From Streptomyces roseifaciens (GTDB taxonomy: Bacteria > Actinomycetota > Actinomycetes > Streptomycetales > Streptomycetaceae), in the NCBI RefSeq assembly GCF_001445655.1, contig NZ_LNBE01000001.1:373811-437810 (forward strand): a stretch of 64,000 bases of DNA. Reading direction: 5' to 3'. The notes beneath the pieces were generated by a model. It searched no databases, was not told where the DNA came from, and saw nothing but the letters and a program-made list of their open reading frames with translations. Both the position numbers and the translations under genes were made by a program. Numbering within the stretch: the first letter of the stretch is position 1; each line of letters begins with the position of its first letter. Positions 17,270-27,003 of the stretch are shown here, piece after piece.

Positions 17270-19625
17270 GTGATGTTCTACGCCGCTCCACGTCAAGCGG
17301 TGTCGTGGCCGCACCAGGTCGGGGTACTGCCCCGGCAGGCTGATTCTTTCCAGTACCGCAGTGCGGTCAGGGAGCTGCGAGAGGCAGTCGCCGACGCAGG
17401 TACCGCAGTGCTGTGCCAGGTGCTTGCTGGTATGGGTGGGGTTGGCAAGACTCAGCTTGCCGCCCACCATGCTCGACGTGCCTGGGAAGAAGACGTGGAC
17501 CTGCTGGTGTGGGTTACCGCCGCTACCCGCGAGGCGATTACCGACACGTACGCCCAAGCGGCACGGGAGATCCTTCACGACTACGCAGGTGATCCAGGCC
17601 TGGCAGCGGAAGCGTTCCTCGCCTGGCTGGAGCCTAAGGCCTCGACGGAGCAATGCCGGTGGCTGATCGTTCTGGACGATGTGGCCGACCCTGCCGACCT
17701 GCGGGGCCTGTGGCCTCCCGCCAGCCCATCGGGCCGCACGCTGGTGACTACCCGCCGTCAGGACGCCGCCCTGACTGGCGCGGGCCGCCGCCTGATCCGA
17801 GTCGGCTTGTTCACTCCCTCCGAGGCTGTGGCCTACCTCACCACCTCCCTGGAGGCCCGTAAATACAGCGAAGGCGGTGAGCAGCTCGCCGGCCTGGCGG
17901 CCGATCTGGGGTACCTGCCGCTGGCCCTGTCCCAGGCAGCTGCCTACCTTGCCGACGCCCCAGATCTGAACAGCGTGACCTACCGCCACCTGCTAGCTGA
18001 CCGGGCCCGCACTCTCGCCGATGCGCTGCCCGAACCAGGTGCTCTGCCCGATGATCAGGCAGTCACTGTCGCTGCCACCTGGTCGTTGTCCATCGACCGG
18101 GCCGATCGCATGCGCCCGCGGGGTTTGGCTCGTCCGATGCTGCACCTGGCAGCCATGCTCGGCTCGAACGGCATTCCCATTTCTGTTCTGACCAGCCCGC
18201 CCGCCCTCACCCACCTCACCGAAAACCGCACGGCTCCTGGGTGGGGCCCCCAGCTACAGCAGCGGGTGCGAGATGAGGTCGGGGTTGAGGGGGTGACCGG
18301 CGCGCTGCGGGTGTTACAACGCATGAGTTTGATCGATCACTCGCCTGATAGCCCTCACCAGACCGTCCGCGTCCACCAACTCGTCCAGCGCGCCGTCCGT
18401 GAATCCTTGCGCACTGATCAGTGCGATCTTTTCGCCCGCGCCGCCGCCGACGCCCTGACTGCTGCCTGGCCGAGGGTTGAACACGACACCGCGCTCGCCC
18501 AGTCACTGCGGGCCAACGCTGATGCCCTTCTCCGCCACGCCCAAGACGCCTTGTTCGGTTCTGATGCGCACCCGGTGCTTCCGCACCGGGTGCAGTCTCG
18601 GCGAAGCCGGACAGGTCACCGCCGCCGCCAGTCACTTCCGCCACCTGGCGGACCTCACCCGCGACCGTCTCGGCCCGGACCACCCTGACACGCTCTCCGC
18701 CCGGCAAAGCCATGCCAGCTGGCGTGGGCAGGCAGGGGACTTTACCGGTGCTGCGACCGATTGTGTTGGGCTGCTGGCCGACTTCGCACGGGTGCTGGGC
18801 CCGGATCATCCCCGCACTGAACTCACCGTGGAGGACCTTGCCCAATGGCGGGAGGCAGGAGAGTCTCCTGATGCCACGACCGGCCTCACCGAACTACTGG
18901 CCGACTACGTGCGAGTGTTGGGGCCGGATCATCCCCATACTCTCACCGGCTTGGACAACCTCGCCCGCTGGCGCGAGGAAGCAGGAGGGGCGATCGGTGC
19001 CGCGATCGACCTTTCGGAGCTGCTGGCGGACTATGCGCGGACGCTGGGCCCGGACCACCCCGACAGTCTCGCCGCCCGGCGCAGGGTTGCCTGCTTCCGT
19101 GGCGAGGCGGGGGATGCAGCCGGTGCTGTGGCTGCGGTCAGCGAACTGCTGACCGACTATGCCCGGGTGCTCGGCCCGGACCACCTCGACACCCTCAACG
19201 TCTGGTGGAGTCTCGGCTGCTGGAGGGGGGAGGCGGGAGATGCAGTCGGTGCTGTGGCCGCCTATATCGAACAACTAGCGGGATACAGGCGAGTGTTAGG
19301 CCCGGACCACAGTCGCACCCTTGTCGCTCGGCACAACCTCGCCTATTGCCGGGGCAGGGCGGGGGACGTAGCCGGCGCTATAGCCGCTTTCACTGAGCTG
19401 CTGGCCGATCGGGAGCGGATGTTTGGGCCAGACCACCCTGACGTCTTCTTCACCCGCCATAACCTCGCTCGGCTGCGTGGGCAAGGAGGTGATGTGGTCG
19501 GCGCTGTGGCCGCATTCTCTGAACTGCTGGCTGACCGGGAACGGGTGCTCGGCTCGAACCACCACCACACCCTCTACACACGGCACACTCTCACCCACTG
19601 GCAAAAAGAGGCAGGGGCGCGGTGA
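17270..19625 (+). pseudogene. NB-ARC (STAND) ATPase with TPR repeats, frameshifted
   Basis: STAND proteins are signal-sensing switches. The N-terminal part (GTG 17270) has FYAAPRQAVSWPHQVGVLP, P-loop GMGGVGKTQLA, Walker B WLIVLDDV, LVTTRRQD, GLPLAL-like GYLPLALSQAA and a winged-helix stretch up to about residue 430. At 18568-18593, on a perfect hairpin, the frame breaks. The next frame carries RTGCSLGEAGQVTAAASHF and then about eight copies of a 42-residue TPR-like unit ending LGPDHPDTL, down to TGA at 19623-19625. If one base is wrong the protein is an intact fusion of about 785 residues; otherwise two separate pieces would be made. The in-frame region upstream also reads GPGSVAVGRADRV, so the true start could be earlier. 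Confidence 0.7.
18568..18593. repeat. Perfect hairpin at the NB-ARC/TPR frame break
   Basis: GCACCCGGTGC (18568-18578) and GCACCGGGTGC (18583-18593) pair perfectly around TTCC. The frame change falls within or beside this hairpin. Such hairpins cause base-calling compression but could also promote frameshifting or termination. Confidence 0.7.
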
Positions 19626-19658
19626 GCAGGCCCGCGCTCCGGTGTTCGGACGCTGGAA

Positions 19659-19860
19659 CTAAAGACCTTTTGCAATCTCAATTGCCAGAAGGAGTTGGCT
19701 GGCTGAGAGCCAGCAGGGGGGATCAGCGTAGATCGGCCCGGCTCCCAGCTGCGTGAAGAACTCCACGACCTTCCACACACCTGCCCGACCAATGGCCGCA
19801 GCCCTATCCGGGCCACCGCCTCTGGCAGGTCCTGTACCCGGCTGCTTCACCTGGAAAGTG
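19659..19860 (-). other. Possible 3' fragment of an unknown gene
   Basis: The last about 60 codons of this minus-strand frame look protein-like (IGRAGVWKVVEFFTQLGAGP ... PCWLSASQLLLAIEIAKGL), while the sequence upstream does not. It may be a gene tail stranded beside the truncated metallophosphoesterase. The family is not recognised. Confidence 0.25.
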
Positions 19861-19914
19861 CACACAGAGGAGGGAGCCAGAGGTCCGGGGACGGAAGATC
19901 GGTATGACGGCCAC

Positions 19915-21027
19915 CTAATGCGCGCATGCGGCACTGGGGTAGAGGGTTGCCTGGGTGAGGTTGGCGGTGGTGTAGCCATGGCCGGCGGGCCCGGGGCCGA
20001 CGTGGTCCGGATGGAGGTGGGCTGCCAGGTATTCCCGCATGCTGAAGGGAGCCCGGCGGGCATCGGGGGTGACGGTGCGGGCCTGGTACCCGCGCCCCAG
20101 CAGCGCCTCGACCCAGTGTCCTGCGGGGTCGGTGCCGCGTCCCTCGCCGGCCATGAGGGTTCTGGCCTCGCCGGGCGGGACGGTCTGCAGCTTCCGGCTG
20201 CCGGTGGCCGCGGCGGCGATGGCGCCGTGACCGGAGGCGTAGCAGCCGCCGGAGAGTCCGTCGTGGTTGCCCAGCGTGGAGTACCAGGGGATGGCGAGGC
20301 CGGGGCTGTGCACCGGTTGGGTGGCGGCGCCGAGGAAGCCCTCGAGTTTCGGGAAGCCGGCGAGGCTGTCCAGGTCCCGCAGGAGGCTCTCGGGGTGCCA
20401 GAAGAGCTCCAGACCGCTGTCCTGGACGCCTTCGTAGTGGCCGGGCTCGCCCGTGTCCGGAGTGCAGGTGCCGCCGTTCATGGCGGTCAGGAACCAGTCC
20501 AGCTCGATCGTGGCGTTGTTGTCCGTGTTGTCACCAGTGGCCATGACGAAGGACAGCGGGGCTCCGGTGGCCGGTCCGCTGCGCAGGCTGTTGACCCGTT
20601 CGACGAGCGACACGGCACCGGCCACGGTCAGGGCCTCCTGTGGCCGCCACGCCTTCGGGCTCCCTGCGCGGAGGAATTCGTAGCGCAGCGGGTGCTGGAC
20701 GTCGGTGATGTGCAGGTCGGTGAAGTGGACGAAGGCGGCCAGGGGAGTACGGCGATCGGCGCGGCCGGGCCGAGGGCCGGCGATGTCGCTCCGCACGATG
20801 CGCGGCCATCCCGGACCGTCCGCGAGGCGCCGGTACCCCGGACCGTCCGGCCGGGTGGTGACGGCCGCGAGGGTGGTTCCGGCAGCGAACGGCTCCCCGT
20901 GCGTCCCCAGCCGGTCGGCGTGCCCGGTGAATCCTGCCCGGACGACTCCTGCGGCGGCCCCCACTCCGGCGGCGGCCCCGGCGAGGAACATGCGCCGCCG
21001 GATGCCGGCGGACGAGGAATGCGGCAT
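19915..21027 (-). CDS. Tat-exported metallophosphoesterase, C-terminally truncated
   Basis: This is a predicted secreted phosphoesterase of the calcineurin-like fold (PPA1498-like). The N-terminus has a twin-arginine signal, IRRRMFLAGAAAGVGAAAG. The metal-binding motifs FTDLHITD, GDNTDN and GNHD are present in order. The final histidine motifs (GHxH) are missing: the protein ends at HGYTTANLTQATLYPSAACAH, where the family normally continues for a further 150 or so residues. The break is near 19945. Without the last metal ligands the product is probably inactive. It is transcribed away from the CBS-BON gene. Confidence 0.7.
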   Translation of the reverse strand: MPHSSSAGIRRRMFLAGAAAGVGAAAGVVRAGFTGHADRLGTHGEPFAAGTTLAAVTTRPDGPGYRRLADGPGWPRIVRSDIAGPRPGRADRRTPLAAFVHFTDLHITDVQHPLRYEFLRAGSPKAWRPQEALTVAGAVSLVERVNSLRSGPATGAPLSFVMATGDNTDNNATIELDWFLTAMNGGTCTPDTGEPGHYEGVQDSGLELFWHPESLLRDLDSLAGFPKLEGFLGAATQPVHSPGLAIPWYSTLGNHDGLSGGCYASGHGAIAAAATGSRKLQTVPPGEARTLMAGEGRGTDPAGHWVEALLGRGYQARTVTPDARRAPFSMREYLAAHLHPDHVGPGPAGHGYTTANLTQATLYPSAACAH

Positions 21028-21351
21028 TTGCGGACCCTTTCCGACTCATGCGCATGTCATCGTATGCGCGGGGGCGTGACGCGGCCCGGCAACACACGCG
21101 AACTAACGTTCGAATGTGGTGGGGTGGTGGCCGGAGCGGCACGGGCAGGTGTCCGGGACCCGGTTCGCGCAGAGGCCGGGAAATCCCGTGTCCTGCACGG
21201 TCCGCCGATGGTCTGCGGCGTGTGCGCTGCTCGCATCCCGGGGAGTGGAGCGCGAGAACGGTGACCGGCGTGCGTGGCCCGTGCCGTTGCTCCGCCGGTC
21301 AGGGAGGAAACTGGACAGGGACCGGTCGATCCCCGCTGAGAGGAACCACGG
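21028..21351. promoter_or_regulatory. Divergent promoter region, phosphoesterase/CBS-BON
   Basis: The 324 bases lie between two divergently transcribed genes and must hold both promoters. I see no clear -10/-35 pair or operator. AGAGGAA at 21338-21344 is the ribosome site of the CBS-BON gene. Confidence 0.4.
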
Positions 21352-21972
21352 ATGCTGGAGCACAGGACCGTCGGCCAATTGATGACGCCCAAGGTCGCTC
21401 GGGTGCAGCGCGGCACGATGTTCCGGGAAATCGTCGCGGTGCTGAAGGAGAACGACATCACCGCCGTGCCCGTGGTGGACGACGCCGGCCACCCGGTCGG
21501 CGTGGTCTCCGAGGCCGACCTGCTCACCGGCGGCGGGGAGGGCGGGCACGCCGCGGCAACGGCCGAGACCCTGATGACGAGCCCCGCCGTCTGTGCGAGA
21601 CCCGAGTGGAGCTTCATCGAAGCCGCGCACGTGATGAAGGAGCACCGCGTCAAGCGACTGCCCGTCGTGGACGAGGAGGGACGGCTCGTCGGCATCGTGA
21701 GCAGGGGAGACCTCCTGGACGTCTTCCTCCGGCCCGACCACGCCATCCGTGCCGAGATCATCGAGGACGTCGTCGTCCGGGCACTGCACGAGCCACCGTC
21801 CGCGGTGGGTGTCGAGGTCGGCGACGGACTGGTCACCCTCAGCGGCTCACTGCGCCGCAAGTCCCTGATCCCCGTACTGGTGCAGATGTGCCGCGGCGTC
21901 GACGGGGTCGTCGCCGTCCGGGAACACCTGGCGTTCGACGTCGATGACGCTGCTGACGTTCCCGGGGAGTGA
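21352..21972 (+). CDS. CBS-domain protein with BON domain
   Basis: The 206-residue cytosolic protein has two CBS modules: LMTPKVARVQRGTMFREIV with VPVVDDAGHPVGVVSEADLL, and LMTSPAVCARPEWSFIEAAH with LPVVDEEGRLVGIVSRGDLL. CBS pairs bind adenine nucleotides and sense energy state. The C-terminal about 65 residues (ALHEPPSAVGVEVGDGLVTL to VREHLAF) form a BON domain. The start has a clear ribosome site. Related Streptomyces proteins belong to dormancy or stress-type gene sets. The gene is intact. Confidence 0.85.
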   Translation: MLEHRTVGQLMTPKVARVQRGTMFREIVAVLKENDITAVPVVDDAGHPVGVVSEADLLTGGGEGGHAAATAETLMTSPAVCARPEWSFIEAAHVMKEHRVKRLPVVDEEGRLVGIVSRGDLLDVFLRPDHAIRAEIIEDVVVRALHEPPSAVGVEVGDGLVTLSGSLRRKSLIPVLVQMCRGVDGVVAVREHLAFDVDDAADVPGE

Positions 21973-22716
21973 GCCCGACGCGGCCGTTGCGCGCCGGTCC
22001 GTCGTCAGGCGTCGACCGCGGTCGCGCCGCAGCGCTTCCCCGGGGCGCGTACCGGCAGATCCTCCTCCCGCGTGGTAAAGGACGGGACCCGGGGTGCGGA
22101 CGGGGTCGTCTGCCTCATGACCTGGCCTCAGGGCCGTTCGCGTTGAGTGGAGCCCGGACAGGCCGCGCTACCGTCGCTCGGTGGTACGCCACGCGCGCGT
22201 GGCGGGCTGCTTCCCAGGTACCGAGACCGGCCCGCTGCGAGACCGCTGGTTACCTGGCCTCTTCCCTCTGCACGCAGTGCGGCCGGTCCTGGCCGCGCGC
22301 GGGTGGTTCGAGACGTGGAGTGGCGAGGGATGGGACGGCCCTCCAGGGTCGGCCCCATGCGCATATGCACGTGAGAGTGGTTCATACAGGCAGGAGAAGA
22401 CGCGTACCCACCGTCGTCAACCCGGACATCACCTGTGCCGCCCGCGACATGCTGCCCGGCCCCGAGCCCTAGATCACCTCGATCGTCAGGCTCCTTGAGG
22501 CCATCCCCGGCACCCTCTGCAGTTGTATCCGACCTGCGTGAACTGTGCGCCAGCAGCATCTCCGCATAGTTTGACGCGGGTGCCGGTGATCTCTGGCTGC
22601 TCTCTCCCGGCAACGGGTGAATTCCAGGTGGGACTCACCAGGCTGTGCTTGAGGCTTCACAGCTTGTGCGGTGTCCTGTTGGTATGGGGATCCAGAGAGA
22701 CAGCACCAAGGAGCTC
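21973..22716. other. Intergenic, no supported gene
   Basis: About 740 bases hold only short overlapping frames of Arg/Pro-rich sequence. No motif, RNA gene or ribosome site of note is seen. Confidence 0.4.
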
Positions 22717-23739
22717 ATGTACTACGCAAGCGACTGGACTTGGCCAGTCGAGATCGAGGGACAGATCAAGTCGATGTTGCTGTTCTTCGACGGGGTGGCT
22801 CTGTCTCTGCCCACTGATTTGCTGGAGGGGGCTCTGCAGCGCAGCCCGCTGGCTCAGCCGCTGCATGAGCAGGGGCTGCTGGTCAACCTTGCCCCAGAAC
22901 AGCACATCCGTCCGGAGACAAGCGAGGAGCTTACCCGGAGTCTGCTCACGCTTGTCGAGGGAACTGATTGGGAGAGGGTGGCGCCCTACTGGGTTGCCTA
23001 TGAGATGCGGAGTTCATTCCACTCTTCGCCCCAGTTCACCGCCGCGAGTGGGGCATTCCTAGATGCCATGCACAGGCGGGGGTTGGCCATCCCCATTGGC
23101 CCGCCGCACCCCTCACATGTGGAACTGGCCCACCCGGTGATCCGCCAGCTCGTTCTGCTGGCCTACTGCCGGGCTCTCCACCACGACCTTCAACAGGCCA
23201 CAGACTTCTCCCTGCAGCCTGTTGCACACGCGACGAGCCCTGAGGCCCTCAGCAACGACTACTTCTCGAGGCCGTCCCACGAAGACTACGTGTGGACGCG
23301 TGCACAGCACACCGGAATGATCGTCGATGCCGATCTGAACGAGATCTGTCCTGATCTATCTGATGTTCCACTGGATGAGGTGCTGGACTTTCGGCGGGAG
23401 CACGGGAAGCAGTTCCGGTCGTACGCGGAGGGGGTACGTGCCCTGGTCAGCACGTGGCAAGGCCTCACAGATGACCAGGTCACTGCAGAGCTCCGTGAAC
23501 GGCGTGCCCGGCTGAAGAGTGAAGCCCGGGATCTGCTGTCTGTCAGCCAGCAGGCCTTCCTCCGCAACACCGGAACCGTGACACTCGGTCTTTCTGGTGC
23601 TGTGTGGACTGCACTCCACGGCGGCGACCTCATCGGGGCGTTGCTCGCGGCGACAGCAGCCGGAGCTGCCATCACTCGCCCTGCTCCATCCGTAACCGCG
23701 TACTCCTACCTTTTTGCTGTGAAACGGAAGTGGCGCTAA
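22717..23739 (+). CDS. Hypothetical protein, about 340 residues
   Basis: The product looks globular and intact: MYYASDWTWPVEIEG, IKSMLLFFDGVALSLP, LLVNLAPEQHI, a helical middle with LAYCRALHHDLQQATDF, an acidic part (DLNEICPDLSDVPLDEVLDFR), a coiled-coil-like ELRERRARLKSEARDLL and two hydrophobic stretches near the C-terminus. I chose ATG 22717 because AAGGAG precedes it, although only three bases away; ATG 22684 in frame is the alternative. The opening resembles Streptomyces hypothetical proteins of the DUF6236 type, tentatively. Codon use is less GC-biased than in the neighbours. Confidence 0.55.
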   Translation: MYYASDWTWPVEIEGQIKSMLLFFDGVALSLPTDLLEGALQRSPLAQPLHEQGLLVNLAPEQHIRPETSEELTRSLLTLVEGTDWERVAPYWVAYEMRSSFHSSPQFTAASGAFLDAMHRRGLAIPIGPPHPSHVELAHPVIRQLVLLAYCRALHHDLQQATDFSLQPVAHATSPEALSNDYFSRPSHEDYVWTRAQHTGMIVDADLNEICPDLSDVPLDEVLDFRREHGKQFRSYAEGVRALVSTWQGLTDDQVTAELRERRARLKSEARDLLSVSQQAFLRNTGTVTLGLSGAVWTALHGGDLIGALLAATAAGAAITRPAPSVTAYSYLFAVKRKWR

Positions 23740-24580
23740 CCCGCTGCCCCAGCCGTGCGCAAAGGGACCCGCTGGCTGCAGCATCCTCTCGTTCTGTCGC
23801 TGCTGCACGGCCTGAGATGGATGTTTCTCGCCTTCCACAGTGTTCTGCTGGTCCTCAAAGGCACCGAGGCTGGCCGTGATGAGGGTGCCCGTCAACGACG
23901 ATGACGTCCCCCTTTACCCTGACCTGTCAGGGTCTTGCGCAGGGCCAGGCGGCCAGAACCTCTGGAATCTTGTCCATGTAACGCCAGAGCCGTGGTGACG
24001 GAAACACCGAGACTCTCCGCCACCTGCGCGATCGTCTTGAGTGGAATCACCGTGCCAACGGTGAGGGGGCCTGCCACGTCACACCACCTTGGGCACAGTG
24101 ACAGGCTCGTCAGCGCCCGCCCCGTTTCAGCACGTGGAGGATGAGGAGATGCGTACGGCGTTCAGCTGTCCGCCGGTGATGCAGTTCGTGGTCTTGGGTG
24201 GTGTTCCGGGCCCGAGCCTTCCGTAGCTGTTCGAAGGAGCTGTCGGTTTCTGTCGGCGTCCTTGCGGTCCTGTGCTGCTTGTGTGCCGGGTGACCGGGGT
24301 TCTGGGCGGGGCAGCAGGGGGGCGGGCCTGCGGGTCTGCAGGGGCGGGTCGCAGATCCGGCTCCTGGTCTCTCGGGGTTGTGTTTCGTTGTCTGGTTCAC
24401 GGATGGCTTGTCCGGGTGATCGGTCGGGGAATGCCTCTGCCTGGCTGCTTCCGCGTTCAGGTCGCACCAGGCGGTGGAGGTGCCACCGGAGTGAGCGCGG
24501 TTGCCGAAGCGGATGTACAGGTAGCCGTCGGGCTGGTGGGGGTTTGGAGGGTGTGAGTTGATGGCTTCCTGGGTGTCGGG
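23740..24580. other. Mostly non-coding, one possible small HTH frame
   Basis: Apart from the short minus-strand frame at 23892-24077 no gene is supported. Confidence 0.4.
23892..24077 (-). CDS. Possible small HTH protein
   Basis: The 61-residue frame contains IAQVAESLGVSVTTALALHG, a plausible helix-turn-helix. The C-terminal half is basic and low in complexity. There is no good ribosome site, and it may be a remnant of a larger regulator. Confidence 0.25.
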   Translation of the reverse strand: MAGPLTVGTVIPLKTIAQVAESLGVSVTTALALHGQDSRGSGRLALRKTLTGQGKGGRHRR

Positions 24581-25627
24581 TTATTGCTGGTTGATGAGGA
24601 GTATGCGTGTGTGGGGGACGAGTTTACGGTTGACGCTGGTGCTTTGTATGAAGATGGTGAAGTCGTTGTTGTGGTCGGGTTTGATGCGGGCTTCTGTGTC
24701 GGGCAGGCCGAGGAGGGTGCGGGCTTCCGGTCCCGTGTAGATGCGGTCGGTTTTCTTCTCCAGTACTGCGATCTGCTTCTTTGCCTGGATTTTCTCTGTC
24801 TTGTTCAGCTGGTAGAACGCGCAGCCGGTGCGGTAGGTGTGCCCGGTTTCGGTGACCCAGTCCCGGATGGCTGCTTCGCGGGTCACCGGGATGAGTTGGT
24901 AGTCCGAGGGATCGGCGGGGGTGAGGCCGGCTGCTTTGATGGTGTCCTTGTTGACCGTTTCTGCGCCGGTGGAGAATACGGCCCGTGTTCCCCGGATGCC
25001 CTGGGTGCGGCCGATCATGAATTTTTCGGTGGCCTGCTGGATGACCTGTCCGGCTTCTTCCAGGCCTTGGGTGCTGGTGGCGTCCCAGATGGCGATGTTG
25101 TCCTTCGGGAAGCCGCACTGCATGGCCTCGCGTTTGCCCATCTGGTCCGGCACGAGTACGGCCAGTGTCCAGTTGTCTTCTTGTGCTGCGGTCATCTTGG
25201 CCACGGCCTGTACCAGTTCGCGCTGGTCCGTGGCGGGGGCGTCCGGGGAGCGGTGGCTTGCGTTTTCCTGCCCGTCGGTGAGTATGAATGTCAGGAAGCT
25301 GTGGTCGCCGTACAGCTGGGCTGTCTGTGCGAGCTCCCGCTGTGACTTCAGTGCGGCCGCCAGGAGGGCCGTCATTCCGCCGACCTGGTAGAGCTGTTTC
25401 AGGGACGGCATGCGCAGTACGTCCTTGTCGTAGATGACGCACTCCACCGTGTTGGCGAAGACGTATACCGTGACGCGGGTTTCCTGGTCCAGTTCTTCCG
25501 ACCGGCGGGCCAGGTAGGCGATCTGCTGGTCGGCGACTTCGACGACCTTGCGGCTCAGGCGTGACATGGATGAACTGGCATCCAGTACGAGAGCAACGTG
25601 ATTGATGTAGTTCTGGTTTCCGGACAT
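24581..25627 (-). CDS. von Willebrand factor A domain protein
   Basis: The 348-residue cytosolic protein, from ATG 25627 with GGGGGA upstream, has the metal-dependent adhesion site DASSS (D16, S18, S20), GGMTAL and TDGQEN in a vWA fold of about 200 residues. The C-terminal part (RTQGIRGTRAVFSTGAETVN to RILLINQQ) contains a region FYQLNKTEKIQAKKQIAV ... TGPEARTLLGLP found in phage and mobile-element vWA proteins. It has no signal peptide or membrane segment. It stands alone, with long gene-free stretches on both sides. Confidence 0.75.
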   Translation of the reverse strand: MSGNQNYINHVALVLDASSSMSRLSRKVVEVADQQIAYLARRSEELDQETRVTVYVFANTVECVIYDKDVLRMPSLKQLYQVGGMTALLAAALKSQRELAQTAQLYGDHSFLTFILTDGQENASHRSPDAPATDQRELVQAVAKMTAAQEDNWTLAVLVPDQMGKREAMQCGFPKDNIAIWDATSTQGLEEAGQVIQQATEKFMIGRTQGIRGTRAVFSTGAETVNKDTIKAAGLTPADPSDYQLIPVTREAAIRDWVTETGHTYRTGCAFYQLNKTEKIQAKKQIAVLEKKTDRIYTGPEARTLLGLPDTEARIKPDHNNDFTIFIQSTSVNRKLVPHTRILLINQQ

Positions 25628-26576
25628 GACAGCTCCCCCTTTTTTTCTTGTCTTCCGACTCGGTGCTCCGATCCTCGCACCCGCCACTGACAATCGGTCC
25701 TGGCTGCCGGGCGGGATGCGGACCGCGGGGAGGACTGACCTGCAACAAGGGGGGGGCGGCTGTCGCGCCGCGGCGGTTTGCTCCCCGCAGGAGCCGTTGG
25801 CGCGCTCCCGGCCCGCCGGCGCGCCGTGGGACGGCTCGGGGAAGGGGCGGGCGGCCCGCGGCCCGCGGCCCGCGGCAGGCGGCCGGGTGGATCGGTAGGG
25901 GCCTGCGCGTTCATCCCGTGTCTCCGGTGCCTGCCCGGGGAGTGGGGTAGGGGGCTGGGGTCTGATGGTCGGTTATGCGGTGGGCTGGTGGGCGTGTCCT
26001 GGCCGGCGGGACGAATGCCTTCAGTGGGGCCGGGTGGCCTGCGTGGGCGGGTGGGGGAGTGGGGGCGGCAGGTGTGCCGGTGGCTTCGGTCGTGTAGCGG
26101 GGGACGCGGGTGGTGGTGCCGGCTCCGGAGCCTGTGCCAGGGGCATGGGGTTGTCCGTTGCGCGGGCGGAGGAGGGGGAGCAGGGTGTGGCGGCCCGCGT
26201 TGAGTCGTTGCCGGTGGGTGTTGGGAGTGCGGTGGTGTCTTGGAGGAGTGCAGGCGGGGAGCGCGGCGCGGAGCTGGATGGATGCGCCCGGGGCCTGGGG
26301 GATGAGCAAGGGCGTGGTGCCAGTGCTGGGGACGGGTTCTCCTGGCCGGTGGATCGGTATTCGCCTGCCGGGTGTTTGACTCGCCTGTCAGCTTAACGGC
26401 CATGTCACTGTGCCGGGTTGGAAGAATCGCACGGCGCCCAGCCGTACATCACTCGTTGGATCGGCGGTCGTGGTTGTTCTCTGCCCTCCCGCGCCGAGGC
26501 GGTGTCGGCGTACGCCGCTCTGGACCGGGACGCACTGCGGGCTGCCGCACTGACGGTGTTGCGGAGTGGAATCGGC
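25628..26576. other. Long gene-free region
   Basis: About 950 bases of GC-rich sequence with strand-biased G runs. The frames are Gly/Arg/Ala-rich on one strand and His/Pro-rich on the other, as in non-coding Streptomyces DNA. No gene is supported. Confidence 0.5.
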
Positions 26577-26605
26577 TCTGAAGCCCCTCTGAATCCGCTC
26601 TGAAG
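26577..26605 (+). promoter_or_regulatory. Three heptamer repeats with 11-bp period
   Basis: TCTGAAG (26577), TCTGAAT (26588) and TCTGAAG (26599) are each separated by four bases, so they repeat exactly every 11 bp. This is the layout of SARP-type activator sites, which sit just before the -10 region. The secreted-protein start is 93 bases downstream. Confidence 0.45.
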
Positions 26606-26628
26606 CTCACTGACGGAACGCTCTGCGC

Positions 26629-26646
26629 AGACGTCGCGAGACGTCT
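26629..26646. promoter_or_regulatory. Inverted repeat ahead of the secreted-protein gene
   Basis: AGACGTC-GCGA-GACGTCT is a perfect 7-bp inverted repeat about 50 bases before the ATG. It could be an operator or a 5'-UTR hairpin. Confidence 0.35.
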
Positions 26647-26697
26647 CGATCCCACGTGGTTAGGTTCCCGGAATATCGGAAGCGAGAAAGGTGCGGA

Positions 26698-27003
26698 ATG
26701 CGAAATCTGAGGCGGAGTGTCGCAGTGGCCGGGTTGAGCGCTGTGGCTGCCTTTAGCCTTGCTGTCCCCCAGGCGGTGGCGGGCGAGGCCGCTGCAGCTC
26801 AATCTCTGTCCTGCAAGAAGCACGTCGGTGGCAAAACCGGCTGGGTCGAGTGCAAGGGCAAGGGCCAGTGGCGCACGATCTCGATCTGCGACTTCGAGCA
26901 GGACCGTACCAGCGAGTGGTACAAGCAGAACGGGGGAACGAAGCGGAAAGCCGTCCTTAAGTGCTGGTGGGATTTGGCGGACATAAAGATCGAGAAGAGG
27001 TAG
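26698..27003 (+). CDS. Small secreted protein
   Basis: The product of 101 residues starts at ATG 26698 with GAAAGG upstream. A Sec signal peptide is clear: basic MRNLRRS, a hydrophobic core VAVAGLSAVAAFSLAV and likely cleavage after AVA-GEA near residue 29. The mature part of about 70 residues has four cysteines (SLSCKKHV, VECKG, SICDFE, LKCWWD) that could form two disulfides, and many Lys/Trp. The function is not recognised; a secreted inhibitor or binding peptide is possible. SARP-like repeats and an inverted repeat precede it. Confidence 0.7.
   Translation: MRNLRRSVAVAGLSAVAAFSLAVPQAVAGEAAAAQSLSCKKHVGGKTGWVECKGKGQWRTISICDFEQDRTSEWYKQNGGTKRKAVLKCWWDLADIKIEKR

Noticed and set aside
25965..26396. 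A 143-codon Gly/Arg-rich plus-strand frame
   Set aside because: Low complexity, no ribosome site, no family resemblance; part of a gene-free stretch.
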